Assembly: GCA_911728435.2 (NCBI GenBank)
Contig: OU452213.1
Span: forward strand, 8,163,834-8,227,833
Direction of reading: 5' to 3'
From: Apoderus coryli
Lineage: Eukaryota; Arthropoda; Insecta; Coleoptera; Attelabidae
Length of the DNA stretch: 64,000 nt
A model generated the notes under the pieces. The model was not told where the DNA came from and ran no database searches. It saw only the letters and a program-made list of their open reading frames with translations. Within the stretch, counting starts at the first letter, position 1, and each line of letters opens with the position of its first letter. A program made the translations under genes and the position numbers. Shown here piece after piece: positions 33,117-56,059 of the stretch.

Positions 33117-33884
33117 TATTGTTCTACTACAAACACAAACAGAATTATTTAAAACATTGTTATTATGTACACATATATTTTCGTGCAAAATAATGACAAA
33201 AAACTTGTTTTTTTTTTATAACACAACACAGTCTTAGGTTATGTTATTTTAATCGACGAGCCAAATGATCCAAACGGACTTTATGAGCTGTGGAAATACA
33301 TTTATGCGTGAGCATTATTTCTAGGCATCTATGGGCTCTGGTGCCCTAGCCTGCAGCTCGAAATAACAACTTTTTTTGGATTTTTTTTTTATGTGATCAT
33401 TAAATACACTATTTTGAACATAATTAGCTATGGTATTTTCACTTTTTTTAAGTTGATTATAAAATAAACTAGATTATGTACTCACGCATACTATGGTACT
33501 AAATGTGTTAAAATAGTACTTATATCAATTCAGTTTAATAGAAGTTCCATAGTTACATCAATTCTTGGATAACTTTGTACATATTGGACCTCGTATTGGA
33601 CAATAAGTTCAAATATTTATGTAGTTTTAATTTCAGTAATAAATATTATCATTTTCTCAATAATAAACAGTTCTAATAAAAATTGGTTATGTTTGGTATT
33701 ATTTAATTTGAAACAAATGTCATTATTCTTCAATCAGTATCAATGTTGCCAGATTTTATTTTCATTCTACATAATAATTTAATATTCAATATTTTCATTT
33801 TTGTAGTAAAAGGAACGCAAAATATCACTGTCATTTAAACTCGATTTCTCACAAACTGTCAATCGAAATAGTGCAAAAAATAGT

Positions 33885-35345
33885 AGGTAGGAGGTTAGTT
33901 AGGTAGCAGGTTAGTTAGGTCGGTAGGGGGTTAGTAAGGTAGGTAGGAGGTTAGTTAGGTAGGAGGTTAGTTAGGTAGGAGGTTAGTTAGGTAGGTAGAT
34001 AGTTAGTTAGGTAGGTAGTTAAGTAGGAAAGCAAGGGCGAAGCCCTTGCTAAGTGCAGGCCCGATATGTGCGCATGAGGTTTAAGTTTCAGATTAGTTAG
34101 GTAGGTAGGAGGTTAGTTAGGTTGGTAGGAGGTTAGTTAGGTAGGTAGGAGGTTAATTAGGTAGGTAGGAGGTTTGGTCGGTAGGTAGATAGTTAGGTAG
34201 GTAGTTAAATAGGAAAGCAAGGGCGAAGCCCTTGCTAAGTGCAGGCCCGATATGTGCGCATGAGGTTTAAGTTTCAGATTAGTTAGGTAGGTAGGTAGGT
34301 GGGAGGTTAGTTAGGTAGGTAGGAGGTTAGTAAGGTAGGTAGGAGGTTAGTAAGGTAGGTAGGAGGTTAGTTAGGTAGGTAGGTAGGAGGTTAGTTAGGT
34401 AGGTAGGAGGATAGTTAGGTAGGTAGGAGGTTAGTTAGGTAGGTAGGAGGTTAGTTAGGTAGGTAGGAGGTTAGTAAGGTAGGTAGGAGGTTAGTTAGGT
34501 AGGTAGGAGGTTTGGTCGGTAGGTAGATAGTTAGTTAGGTAGGTAGTTAAGTAGGAAAGCAAGGGCGAAGCCCTTGCTAAGTGCAGGCCCGATATGTGCG
34601 CATGAGGTTTAAGTTTCAGATTAGTTAGGTAGGTAGGAGGTTAGTTAGGTAGGTAGGAGGTTAATTAGGTAGGTAGGAGGTTTGGTCGGTAGGTAGATAG
34701 TTAGGTAGGTAGTTAAATAGGAAAGCAAGGACGAAGCCCTTGCTAAGTGCAGGCCCGATATGTGCGCATGAGGTTTAAGTTTCAGATTAGTTAGGTAGGT
34801 AGGTAGGAGGTCAGTTAGGTAGGTAGGAGGTTAGTAAGGTAGGTAGGAGGTTAGTAAGGTAGGTAGGAGGTTAGTTAGGTAGGTAGGTAGGAGGTTAGTT
34901 AGGTAGGTAGGAGGTTAATTAGGTAGGTAGGAATTTAGTTAGGTAGGAGATTGGTTAGGTAGGAGGTTAGTTAGGTAGGTAGGAGGTTAGTTAGGTAGGA
35001 GATTAGTTAGGTAGGAGGTTAGTTAGGTAGGTAGGTAGGAGGTTAGTAAGGTAGGTAGGAGGTTAGTTAGGTAGGTAGGAGGTTTGGTCGGTAGGTAGAT
35101 AGTTAGTTAGGTAGGTAGTGAAGTAGGAAAGCAAGGGCGAAGCCCTTGCTAAGTGCAGGCCCGATATGTGCGCATGAGGTTTAAGTTTCAGATTAGTTAG
35201 GTAGGTTGGAGGTTTGGTCGGTAGGTAGGTAGTTAAGTAGGAAAGCAAGGACGAAGCCCTTGCTAAGTGCAGGCCCGATATGTGCGCATGACTTTTAAGT
35301 TTCAGATTAGTTAGATAGGTAGGAGGTTAGTTAGGTTGGTAGGAT
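33885..35345 (+). repeat. GGTAGG-type minisatellite with embedded hairpin cassettes
   Basis: Degenerate TTAGTTAGGTAGGTAGGAGG units are repeated dozens of times. Six cassettes, near 34030, 34213, 34559, 34722, 35130 and 35241, interrupt it. Each carries GCAAGGGCGAAGCCCTTGC (8-bp perfect stem, GAA loop; two copies have one change), followed by TGCAGGCCCGATATGTGCGC and ATGAGGTTTAAGTTTCAG. It lies in the loop of the foldback element. Confidence 0.85.
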
Positions 35346-36574
35346 ACAGAGATAATATGTCAAACTTTTTTTCCCGTCACAGAAAAAATATATAAATAAT
35401 AAGGTCCTAGCTACCTACATAACCGAGTTAACTTACTCCCATTTGGCTTCATCTTCTCAGTTATAAACATATCACGAATTACCTGACGTTCTGTGCACAT
35501 GCATCAGATCCAAAGACGTAAAATTTATCGAGAGTTGCATTCTTTCCTTAAACGCTACTCAAAATTTAAAATGAGGTGAGTGGTAAATATTCATATCACA
35601 ACAGTTCAACTTAGCTGAGATGTAGAAAGAAAACTATTGCAATAGGTACTGCAAAACTAGTAATTCTTTGCATGATCGTAGAAAAATTAAATTATATTAA
35701 TATAATTAGATTTAATGAAATCAGATACAATCTGGCAACGAGGCAACGTTGACTGTTTAATTGTATTTGTTTCCAATGTATTGTTGACATATAGGTTATA
35801 GGTTTCCTGTTATTGTTGTTATAAATTGGTAGTAAATAAGTTGTGAATTATTAATTTCTATCATTATTTGGTTACTAATTAATTGTTTTACAAATTTTGT
35901 TACTTAAAATGTGTTTGAAAGAGGCCAATTAATCATTTATATGATAATTTTGAAAGAGCTATGAATATGCAATGCCGCGTATAGTATATGAAATTTGTAA
36001 GTACTTAATCTAGCCTATTTTATAATCAACTTAAAAAAAGTTAAAATACCATAGCTAATTATGTTCAAAATAGTCTATTTAATGATCACATCAAAAAAAA
36101 ATCCAAAAAAAGTAGTTATTTCGAGCTGCAGGCTAGGGCACCAGACCCCATCTATGTAACTAATTATTATTTATGTAACTAATTGTTATTATTATTTATA
36201 ACTGATTCTGTAACGCCGTGCAATACGCGATTGGTACATACTTATTTTCTCAGCAAACCCACTCATTACAGGGTTTGAAATAACAATTATAGTCTTAAAA
36301 GAATCACTAACACACTATTAACAAGTCTTCAATCGCAAATGTTTATAAATATAATAATTAATACTAAAATTTGTACAAAAACTTTCAACGTCCGAATGCC
36401 TCCATAAGAACCCCATGTAAAAAAAAGTAAACAAACAAAAAGTGTGCAGATTAATGCCGGACCGGAAACCACGTTTCTCTGTGAGCCAATAAAAAACAAG
36501 ACAACTTTTTTAACATTGAACTATACCCTAATGTCGTCACTGTTAGAATATATAGTCACTGTAAATTCATTTAT

Positions 36575-36922
36575 TCACCTATACAGGATTCTCTCTGAGT
36601 CAAATATAATACTGCAATAACTTGGTAATAGATGGCAGCAGATGTAGACGTTCCGTTGAAAAATTAATAATTTGATAAAAAGAAATGATTGTTATACAAG
36701 AAAATAATAATATCTAACAGAACAATAATTTGATATTGTTAAGTAGGTATTTACGTGATAGTTGTTTTCCATTTTATATTTTAATACTTACCTTCGCTTT
36801 TGAGGACTTTTTCAATTACCTATTATTATTATTTAATCTTTTCTATTCAATTAATAAGTATCATGTTATTGCTGGCTTGCTATCTGAAATAGAACTCAAG
36901 TTCCAGCAGTACCTCTACAACA
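36575..36922 (+). promoter_or_regulatory. 5' flank and 5' UTR region of the carboxylesterase
   Basis: AT-rich sequence between the foldback element and the esterase ATG. The promoter must lie here or within the foldback arm; I see no unambiguous TATA box plus initiator. Confidence 0.4.
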
Positions 36923-48752
<11,830 letters not shown>

Positions 48753-48765
48753 TTAATTTTATACA

Positions 48766-48785
48766 TTTAATAAATAAATAAATAT
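48766..48785 (+). terminator. Poly(A) signals of the carboxylesterase
   Basis: TTTAATAAATAAATAAATA starts about 15 bp after the stop, with overlapping AATAAA hexamers. Confidence 0.6.
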
Positions 48786-48789
48786 ATAC

Positions 48790-49203
48790 CACTTTGAACA
48801 CGGTATTTTTACTTCTTGTATTTTAACGCACACGCCACTGATTTCTATACAGGTTGTGTGCAAACTGCACTGAAGAACAAAGACATTCGTCATATATTAT
48901 ATCATCTCATCCAAAAGTCCTTTTTAAAGGAGCTATAGAAGATATTTTTATTTGGCAACAACTTTACTAATACCCCTTGTACATATGTCATGCGACCACT
49001 CATTTTTTATGAAATTTTATGTAGAATATCGTTGTATATGCTAATAACAAAGATAAATGCTAAAAACACATTTTCTTGTTTACCTTTTTTTAAAACTGAC
49101 CGGCATAAATGACATTTGCTAACTAAGGGTAGGTAAAACCAGTGACAGCCTCCTAATTACATTCTAAACTTCAATCGTTGACTGAACAGTCTTGGCCTGG
49201 TTA
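48790..49203. other. Intergenic sequence between esterase and its relic copy
   Basis: No coding sequence recognised. Confidence 0.4.
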
Positions 49204-49358
49204 GAATGGTTGCTGCTGCGAATATTATAGACACAATAATTCCTATCGATCTGCCATTAGCAGCAAATGCCAACAAGAAATTGCTGTCAGGACAAATCAA
49301 GAACATTTATCTTAGCAACAGCCAGACATTTACAAATAACCTGTGAGCAACAATAGTT
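49204..49358 (+). pseudogene. Relic of esterase exon 8 from a second gene copy
   Basis: Translates IIPIDLPLAANANKKLLSGQ, then KNIYLSNSQTFTNNL, closely matching exon 8 of the intact gene. A TGA replaces the Gly codon after NNL. The splice donor GTGAGT is still present at 49359. Because intron-side sequence is kept, this is an unprocessed duplicate and not a retrocopy. Confidence 0.82.
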
Positions 49359-49506
49359 GTGAGTTTTGTGTGTGATTTATTATCACAAGTTGTAAAGAAA
49401 CCCCATTAGTGAAGTTATTTTGTACAGGGTAATCGATTTTTTAATTTTTCTATAACGCGTTTACGAGGGCGGGGTAAAGAGTTTCTGGCTTGATACAGAA
49501 AAATAT

Positions 49507-49652
49507 TGTTACGCATTGGTGTTAGCAGAGCGTGGTTGAACAACCTTATGAAGTAAAATAATGTATTACCTTTTAACAACTCTTATACGTTTTATTCATT
49601 ATCTGACAACTATAACAACTAACTACTATATACAATATGATGCAATATAACA
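49507..49652 (-). repeat. 3' LTR of the Copia element (146 bp)
   Basis: On the minus strand it starts TGTTATATTGCATC right after the polypurine tract GTGGGGGTATTGG (49657-49669) and ends GCGTAACA, giving the TG...CA ends of an LTR. AATAAAA lies inside. No matching 5' LTR was found in the window. Confidence 0.75.
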
Positions 49653-49672
49653 ACTTCCAATACCCCCACTTG

Positions 49673-49829
49673 TTATGTTGCTGCAAGACCCATCTTTCTA
49701 CAGATTTCTTTTAGTTTTTCGATAGATGTCCCTTTGGTGAGTGCATCTGCTACCATATCTTTTGTAGAAATACTCTGAACTTGAATTTCACCACGATTTT
49801 GCATTTCCCGTACAAAATGGTGTTTTATA
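49673..49829 (-). pseudogene. Copia RNase H, C-terminal tail
   Basis: Reads IKHHFVREMQNRGEIQVQS, then TKDMVADALTKGTSIEKL, and ends GLAAT with a stop. This is the characteristic Copia pol ending (HIDIKHHFVRE...ADALTK). It is separated from the rest of RNase H by the P-like element. Confidence 0.88.
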
Positions 49830-51673
49830 CACAGATCTAGGAAGGGGGAGATAAAACTGTTTACATTTCCAAGCGATCAAACATCATTATTTGCAGATAT
49901 CGATAATGCCAAACTTCCGCTTTCATTCCCGCATTGTTTTAAAATACACTATTTTGATACGGCATTTTTTACCGTTTTAAAGCAAAATATAACTTAGGCG
50001 ATGGTACTAATTTTTGTGTATTATAAAACGATATACCCAAGATATTTTTTAGTTACTTTTTTATGAATTTTAACATATTCAAGACATATTTCACCAAATT
50101 ATAATTTATTTATGAAGTACACCTGGCAACTCTGTAAAGCAGAGCAACTTGAATAGTACGCGAAGAATTTACTATTTCATTCATTTGTGTAATCAGCCGG
50201 TAGTTTGAGCTCTGTTGCCAACTATCCTTTGCTTGCGTATTTATTTGTTGTTAGTTGGTGATTTTGAGGAATTTTGAGTGTTTTCTTGTGCAAAAACTAT
50301 AAAAAAACAATTAACAATGGTGCGTCAGTGTATAGTGTGTAAAAATAATGAAAATTCCAACCCAAATGTGATATTTCGGAGGTAAGTAAGGTTACGACTT
50401 GTTGTTGTTTATCAGTGGTGTAGTTTGCTTGCTCTACAAAATAAAAATAAATTGCTGTAAATAAATACCTAATGTAAAATTGTTGATTTTTGTGATGTTA
50501 TAGAGATGCTAGGACTATTTAAATCAAGGTTTAATTATAAACTAAGGTTGCACTTCGTTAGATAACTAAATATGTTAATACTGAATTGGTAGGTTACAAA
50601 AGAATTAAATAATTTCATATTGTAGGTTTCCAGTAAATTCGGAAAGACGCGAAAGGTGGCTACAGCTTTTGGGTCTGGAAAATCAGTATGTCCCCAAGTA
50701 TGCACAAATATGCTCAAACCATTTTGATGTGAGCGACATTAAGATAACTGAGATTACTGGTCGAAAGCAAGTTTCCCAGATAATATATAATGGTGCTACC
50801 TATGTCCTATCTAATCCTGTAACCATTGTTGGCGCCAACCCTTATCTTTGTAAATATATTTTTACCTAATTATTAATAATTTTATTGCACCCTTATCGGC
50901 GCCTTAGCTGTCTTGCTTTTATCTGTGGTTTTTCCCACAGTATCTATAGTTATTATTCTATGGTTTTTCCAAAACACTTAAAGACCAAAGATATTATTTA
51001 TTGGCAGGTCTTGTCTGAGTGTAAATAGGATTATTTAAGTATTTTTTAGGTAGTATAGTTTAACCATATTGTTTAACAGCCGTTCAATCCTGATCATAAA
51101 AAAACGTTCATTAAATGTATATATTTTATTTAAATTAATTATATTAAATTTAAAAGTTATTTGATGGTGTGTTTCAATGTTATTTATTTATGAAAATACT
51201 TGCGAACCAGCAAATACACACCAACCCATGAGACAGTGTTAGAACGAGTTTCAATAAATTACCGAGGCTCGACATTGTTTTCAACAACCATCATAGTCTA
51301 AAGATATTTAGAATTAGATACGGTAATAATAATAAGATAAAATATATTTTTATCCTAAATCATAATGATTCATAAACCAAAAAAAAAAAAAACGTTATTT
51401 TAAAAACCTACAATTTATCATTGCTTTATATCACTTTAGTGAACATCAATCGCCTAATTAAAGTATAAAGAATTCCTTTAAAACCGTACGCCACTGGTAC
51501 ATAAAACGAAATCGAAACGACGAACCTGGTACAACGTTGCCGTTTTTTCTATCTGTCCTTTTCTATCTTATATATCAACTGCCAACTTATGTCTGATTGT
51601 AAACAAATGTGAATTATGAATGAAATTTCAGATAATGTTATATCTCTCGAGTTTCTAGATCTGTGGTTTTATA
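49822..51673. mobile_element. P-element-like transposon, non-autonomous, with THAP exons
   Basis: Element 49830-51665 has inverted ends CACAGATCTAGGAA and TTTCTAGATCTGTG (one mismatch), flanked by GTTTTATA at 49822-49829 and 51666-51673. An 8-bp target duplication plus a THAP-type DNA-binding domain inside are both P-superfamily features. Only the N-terminal DNA-binding part is present; no catalytic domain was seen. Confidence 0.78.
50317..50869 (+). CDS. THAP domain protein fragment of the P-like element, two exons
   Basis: Exons 50317-50381 (MVRQCIVCKNNENSNPNVIF, donor GTAAGT) and 50626-50869 (acceptor TTGTAG; FPVNSERRERWLQLLGLEN, then ICSNHFDVSDI) join in phase 2 to about 102 residues. 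The C..C spacing, FP, W and C..H are the THAP zinc-binding landmarks, and AT(Y)VLSNPVTIVG near the end resembles the closing segment. It could act as a DNA-binding protein without transposase activity. Expression is unknown. Confidence 0.7.
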
Positions 51674-52667
51674 TCGATGTGCTTGCTTCTTGGTCTGTAT
51701 CCTTCATTTTTGCTTAAATCAATCGCTCCTTTATTATCGCAATATATTTTTATGAAATTCAAACTTTCTGGTATGATTTCATTAATAAGATTCCTTAAAA
51801 ATATAGCTTCCTGTGTTGCGAAACTTAACGCCATATATTCGGCTTCTGTCGTTGATAGTGCGACTGTAGTTTGTTTCTTTGACGCCCAACTGAGGGCACC
51901 TCCACCAAGCAGGAAAACATATGCCGCTGTGGATTTCCTATCCTCTTGATCACCGGCCCAATCAGAGTCACAAGAACCACAAATATCTTCTAAACATTGA
52001 TTAAATTGTAAATTGAAATTTACGGTGTTTTTTAAATAACGGAAGATTCGTTTGACTGCTGCCCAATGAACTTTGCCAGGATTTTGATTGAATCGTGAAA
52101 GCACCCTCACTGAATAAGCTATGTCTGGGCGAGTACATTGGGCTGCGTACATAATGCATCCGATTGCCTCTTGATAGGGAAACTTTGACATTTCTTTTTT
52201 TTCAGCATTTGTCTTTGGTTGGCCATCTTTGGTAAATGCTTGGTTTATATCCAAAGGAGTGGATATTGCATTACAATTTGACATGTTGAAACGGGTAAGA
52301 ATATCCGTAATATATTTTTCTTGATCAAGAGTAATGGTCTTTTTTCTTCTATCTCGATTGATTCTCATACCAAGGCAATAATGTGCTTCTCCAAAATCTT
52401 TCATCTTAAAACGTTTCATTAACATCATTTTAAGATTATTTTTTTCATTTATATCATTTGAAAATATTAAAATGTCATCTACGTATACTAAAAAAACTAT
52501 ATCTTTACCATTTTTTCTTCTAGAATAAACACATGGGTCGTACATTGATTGCTTAAAACCTAGTTCTTTTATGGCTGAGGCCAGTTCTTTATTCCACATC
52601 CGACTTGACTGCTTTAGGCTATAAAGAGTTTTTAATAATCTACAAATTCTTCCATAAGGTAGTTCCA
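51674..52667 (-). pseudogene. Copia reverse transcriptase and RNase H segment
   Basis: Reads MELPYGRICRLLKTLYSLKQ, catalytic YVDDILIF, then CTRPDIAYSVRVLSRF and the RNase H block WAGDQEDRKSTAAYVF...TTEAEYMAL...CDNKGAIDLSKN to SKHIDIK. All are hallmark Copia motifs and this stretch is open. Reading frames entering from 52670-52770 are transposon sequence, not Copia. Confidence 0.9.
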
Positions 52668-54758
52668 TACAGGGTGGTCCAACGAAAAGTTTGCACCTAG
52701 CTTTTCTCTTTTTTTTGTAGTCGAATGCGAAAATGCTCGGACACGTCGATTTTGCTTTTGAGGGGGACACATTTTAAACATATTTTTCGATCTGCGCCTT
52801 TAACCCCCTAGCGGGGGTGAGTAACAACCCTAAAATTTTAAATGGAAAGAGGGGTCTAATGACATATCATTTGAAAGGACACAAAATTGTCTTTCTAATG
52901 ATACCCTATTTGTCGAATTTTACTAAAACAGTTAATACGAAAACGACTTTAAAGACATTAAGCCGATAATTTTGGTATTAATGAGAAATACAAATAAGTT
53001 TTAATTATTGCGAGTGAAAACACCTGCAATCGTTAGTACATTCCAATGTTTGTTAGTTTTAACATTGCTTTGTAAAAAAAGTAAACAAGCTGTTAAATTG
53101 ATTTATTAAAACGTTACATTAACAAATGTTGAAAATGTGACCCATTTGATTCCATACAATAATACAGATTTTGTTCAAATCTATTTCTAACATTTTGTAG
53201 CATATCAGGTGTTATGTTTCTGCACTCTTCTGTAATGCGTTGGCGAAGATCTTCTATGGACTCGGGCTTCGTGGCAAAACATTTATTTTTTAAGTGCCCC
53301 TAAAGAAAAAAGTCTAAAGGCGATAAATCCGGTGACCTGGCAGGCCATTCAATTGGGCCCCTCCTTCCAATCCACCGTCCAGGGAACCGGTCATCTAAGA
53401 ACTGTCTTACAGGAGCCACATAGTGCGGAGGTGCTCCATCTTGCTGGAAATAAAGCCGATCAGCAGTATGATTTTGGTCATCTTCTATTATTTGTGTTAT
53501 TAAAGGATCAATTGTGTCTTCAAGCATGTTTAGGTACACTTCACCAGTTAAATTTCCAGGAATAAAAAGTGGTCCTATAATATGATTTCCTAATATGCCA
53601 CACCAGACGTTTATTTTTTGAGGATACTGGGTATGAACCTCACGGAATAAATGTGGGTTACTGTCATCCCAGTAACGGCAATTGTGCCTATTTACAGCTC
53701 CATTCAAATAAAATGTGCATTCGTAGGAAAAACAAATGTTAAATAATAATTGCGGATCTTCAATTAAACGCTGGCTCATTGCTTCACAAAATTGCAGCCT
53801 TCTATCAGGATCATCCTCATTTAGTTCCTGTACTAATTTGATTTTGTACGGATGGAATTTGTACGCTTTTAAAATTCGTATTATGGACGAACGGGAGACA
53901 CCTGAGGCTTCAGCTAGTTGACGGGTACTTTGACTATGATCCATTTCAACATGCCCTAAAACAGCGACTTCCACAGCTTCATTTCTGATCGGTTTCTGCG
54001 GCTGGTGTTTTACATTACAGACAGATCCGGTATCTACAAACTTTTTAACTAACTTGCCAACGTACACATCATTCACATTTTTATCGGGATGTCTCTCATT
54101 AAATAAGCGAGCCGTAAGTCTAGCACTACTATTATTTTGAAAATAAAGTTTAACAATTTCAACTCGTTCTAGAATGGAATAAATCATTTTGTACGGTAAA
54201 AGTAAAATAACTTGAGAAGCAACCAAACTGAATCAATGAAAAGACTAAAATAAACGGTGTAAATTCTTTTCCTACACGTATCTGCAGTTTTTATTTCAAC
54301 AAAAAACGCAAACGATTAGTGAGGAATTTAGTTCTGATAAATAAGATAGTGTTTTTGAAATCCCGTTTTTCTTCAAAGTAAATAATTTAGAAATGATTGT
54401 AGTTGTTTTCAGTCGTAATAATTAAAACTTATTTGTATTTCTCATTAATACCAAAATTATCGGCTTAATGTCTTTAAAGTCGTTTTCGTATTAACTGTTT
54501 TAGTAAAATTCGACAAATAGGGTATCATTAGAAAGACAATTTTGTGTCCTTTCAAATGATATGTCATTAGACCCCTCTTTCCATTTAAAATTTTAGGGTT
54601 GTTACTCACCCCCGCTAGGGGGTTAAAGGCGCAGATCGAAAAATATGTTTAAAATGTGTCCCCCTCAAAAGCAAAATCGACGTGTCCGAGCATTTTCGCA
54701 TTCGACTACAAAAAAAAGAGAAAAGCTAGGTGCAAACTTTTCGTTGGACCACCCTGTA
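52668..54758. mobile_element. Tc1/mariner-superfamily element with ~300-bp inverted repeats
   Basis: Element 52670-54756, TA on both sides, ends CAGGGTGGTCCAACGAAAAG and its inverse. The inverted repeats extend roughly 300 bp (for example CCCCCTAGCGGGGGTGAG near 52804 is mirrored near 54607). It carries one transposase. Removing it restores a continuous Copia frame (DEEIYMELPYG). Confidence 0.9.
53114..54226 (-). pseudogene. DDE transposase, Tc1/mariner superfamily, inactivated
   Basis: N-terminal helix-turn-helix (ERVEIVKLYFQNNSSARLTA), a second HTH (STRQLAEASGVSRSSIIRIL), then the catalytic core. The first acidic block reads FSYECTF where family members have FSDECTF, so the first catalytic Asp is Tyr. 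The second block is FQQDGAPPHY and the third ARSPDLSPLDFF; I count 41 residues between those two Asp, pointing to a DD41D-type group. A TAG follows LDFFL at about 53300. The family's C-terminus (NGSHFQHL) continues in frame to 53114. At least two lesions make it inactive. Confidence 0.85.
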
Positions 54759-55198
54759 TATATTTCTTCATCAAGCTTTGGGTGTAGAAAAGCGGTGACA
54801 ACGTCCATCTAATCAATTTCCCAATCGTATTTGGCGGCTAGTGCGAGAAGAAGTCTGATCGAACTGTACCTAATTATCGGAGAATATGTTTCTTCGTAAT
54901 CAATGCCTGAAACCTCTGAATAACATTTTGCTACCAATCGTGCTTTATAGCGATCTATTTCACCAGTATTTGTAAATTTGGTTTTAAAACTCCATTTACT
55001 CTTTACAGGTTTCTTGCCGGAAGGAAGTTCACAGATTTTCCAAGTGTTATTCCTTTTATGTGCTTCCATTTCCTCGTTCATTGCTATATGCCAATCGCTT
55101 TCGTTTGGCCCCGGTAAAGCTTCATCCATCGTTTTTGGATTGAGCAAGAACGTAGCTTGACATATAAAATCTGAGTTAAAAATATTTTTGTTTAGCAC
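54759..55198 (-). pseudogene. Copia reverse transcriptase N-terminal segment
   Basis: Contains ESDWHIAMNEEMEAHKRNNT, KKPVKSKWSFKTKFTNTGEI and YKARLVAKCYSEVSGIDYEE, then TYSPIIRYSSIRLLLALAA. This is the standard Copia entry to reverse transcriptase (W..A...E......NTW.....P.....K.KWVF). A stop near 54809 (after DWEID) breaks the frame shortly before the nested transposon. Confidence 0.88.
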
Positions 55199-55257
55199 AT
55201 GAACACGATTTGATTTTCTGATCTGGTGTTCTTGATTTTCATCTCTTTCTTTTTTTT

Positions 55258-55521
55258 TTAAATATCTTCAACTTCGCCTAATTCGTTCGATGTTTCTTCA
55301 AAAACTTCTTCTACAGGTTCAATAATTGTTTTGTTCGTTTCAAATTCTATTGCAGGCAATTCTTCCCCCACTTCAACAACAGTTTCTGTGATTTCTAACT
55401 GCTGTTGATGGTCATTGCACTGATTTTCAGACTTTGGAACCGGAAATAAATTATTGTAATATTCTTCTTGAAAAAATTGCACTTTGCATTTTATTGTAAA
55501 TATCAGCTCTTTTTTTTTCAC
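55258..55521 (-). pseudogene. Copia integrase-RT linker region
   Basis: Acidic low-complexity stretch (PVEEVFEETSNELGEVED) upstream of the RT segment and nearly contiguous with it. The element is truncated just beyond. Weakly conserved in the family, so assigned by position. Confidence 0.55.
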
Positions 55522-55526
55522 CGACG

Positions 55527-56050
55527 CCTATGGTACATCACCTATCTATCATGTAATTTTTAACACGAATTCAACTAGCTAAAAGGCGAAATATATCATT
55601 TTTACACTTTAATTTTTTTGATCTTTTTTCTACTATTTATGAACGCCTATGTAAACAAATTTTGTTATTCTACATTTTGAGGTTATCGTATATTAAAACT
55701 ATGTAATATAATTAGCCAATTTTTCTGATATGCTTGGGGAGTATATATTTTTTCCATTATTCACCCCTTTTTCCACCAGTTACGAACGCCTATGTAAGCA
55801 AGTTTTTTATGATACATTTTATAGGTTCCACTCTGTCAAAGCTATGAATAACTAGTCAGCATTTCTGTTATATTTAGGAAATATGTTCTGTTTTAAGTTT
55901 TCAAACCCTTTTTACACTGTTTTCGAACGCCAATGTGATATTATTTTTTTAGGGTTATTATTTTAGGTTATACTCTATTAAAACAATCACAAATTATTCA
56001 ATATATCAGCCAACTTTAAGGAGTATGAATTTTTTAAATTTTGGAACCCT
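55527..56050. repeat. Diverged ~142-bp tandem repeats
   Basis: GAACGCC(T/A)ATGT(A/G)A recurs near 55640, 55785 and 55926, with a first partial copy (CGACGCCTATGG) at 55526. About four degenerate units lie immediately beyond the truncated Copia end. Confidence 0.65.
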
Positions 56051-56059
56051 TTTTTAAAA

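Larger units (their letters stand above)
30899..36574. mobile_element. 5.7-kb foldback (long inverted repeat) element with THAP exons
   Basis: Outer arms 30901-31312 and 36158-36570 are inverted copies of each other; for example TACAGTGACTATATATTCTA on the left is mirrored on the right. Further inside, 31309-32046 is mirrored by 32690-33328, and 33330-33480 by 36005-36150. The loops hold a THAP-domain gene copy in each orientation and a minisatellite (33885-35345). The organisation is that of a foldback or composite P/THAP-type DNA transposon. No complete transposase catalytic region was seen. Confidence 0.65.
49507..55521 (-). mobile_element. Ty1/Copia LTR retrotransposon, 5'-truncated, with two nested transposons
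   Basis: On the minus strand, pol pieces at 55521-55258, 55198-54759, 52667-51674 and 49829-49673 read in order, followed by a polypurine tract and a 146-bp LTR. Gag, protease and most of integrase are absent. Two later insertions interrupt it: 52670-54756 (TA duplication) and 49830-51665 (8-bp duplication). It splits the relic second esterase. Confidence 0.88.

Noticed and set aside
35063..35248. Open frame on the minus strand with LTTYLPTKPP repeats
   Set aside because: It is a translation of the GGTAGG minisatellite, with no independent coding evidence.
33885..35345. Internal telomeric (TTAGG)n tract
   Set aside because: TTAGG occurs only as part of a longer TTAGTTAGGTAGG-type unit, never as a pure run, and the tract is inside a foldback element.
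51655..51949. Plus-strand frame opposite Copia RNase H
   Set aside because: Antisense shadow of the Copia pol sequence.
52670..52770. N-terminal extension of the Copia RT frame (MSPSKAKSTCPSIF...)
   Set aside because: This stretch is the inverted repeat of the nested TA-flanked transposon; true Copia text stops at 52667.
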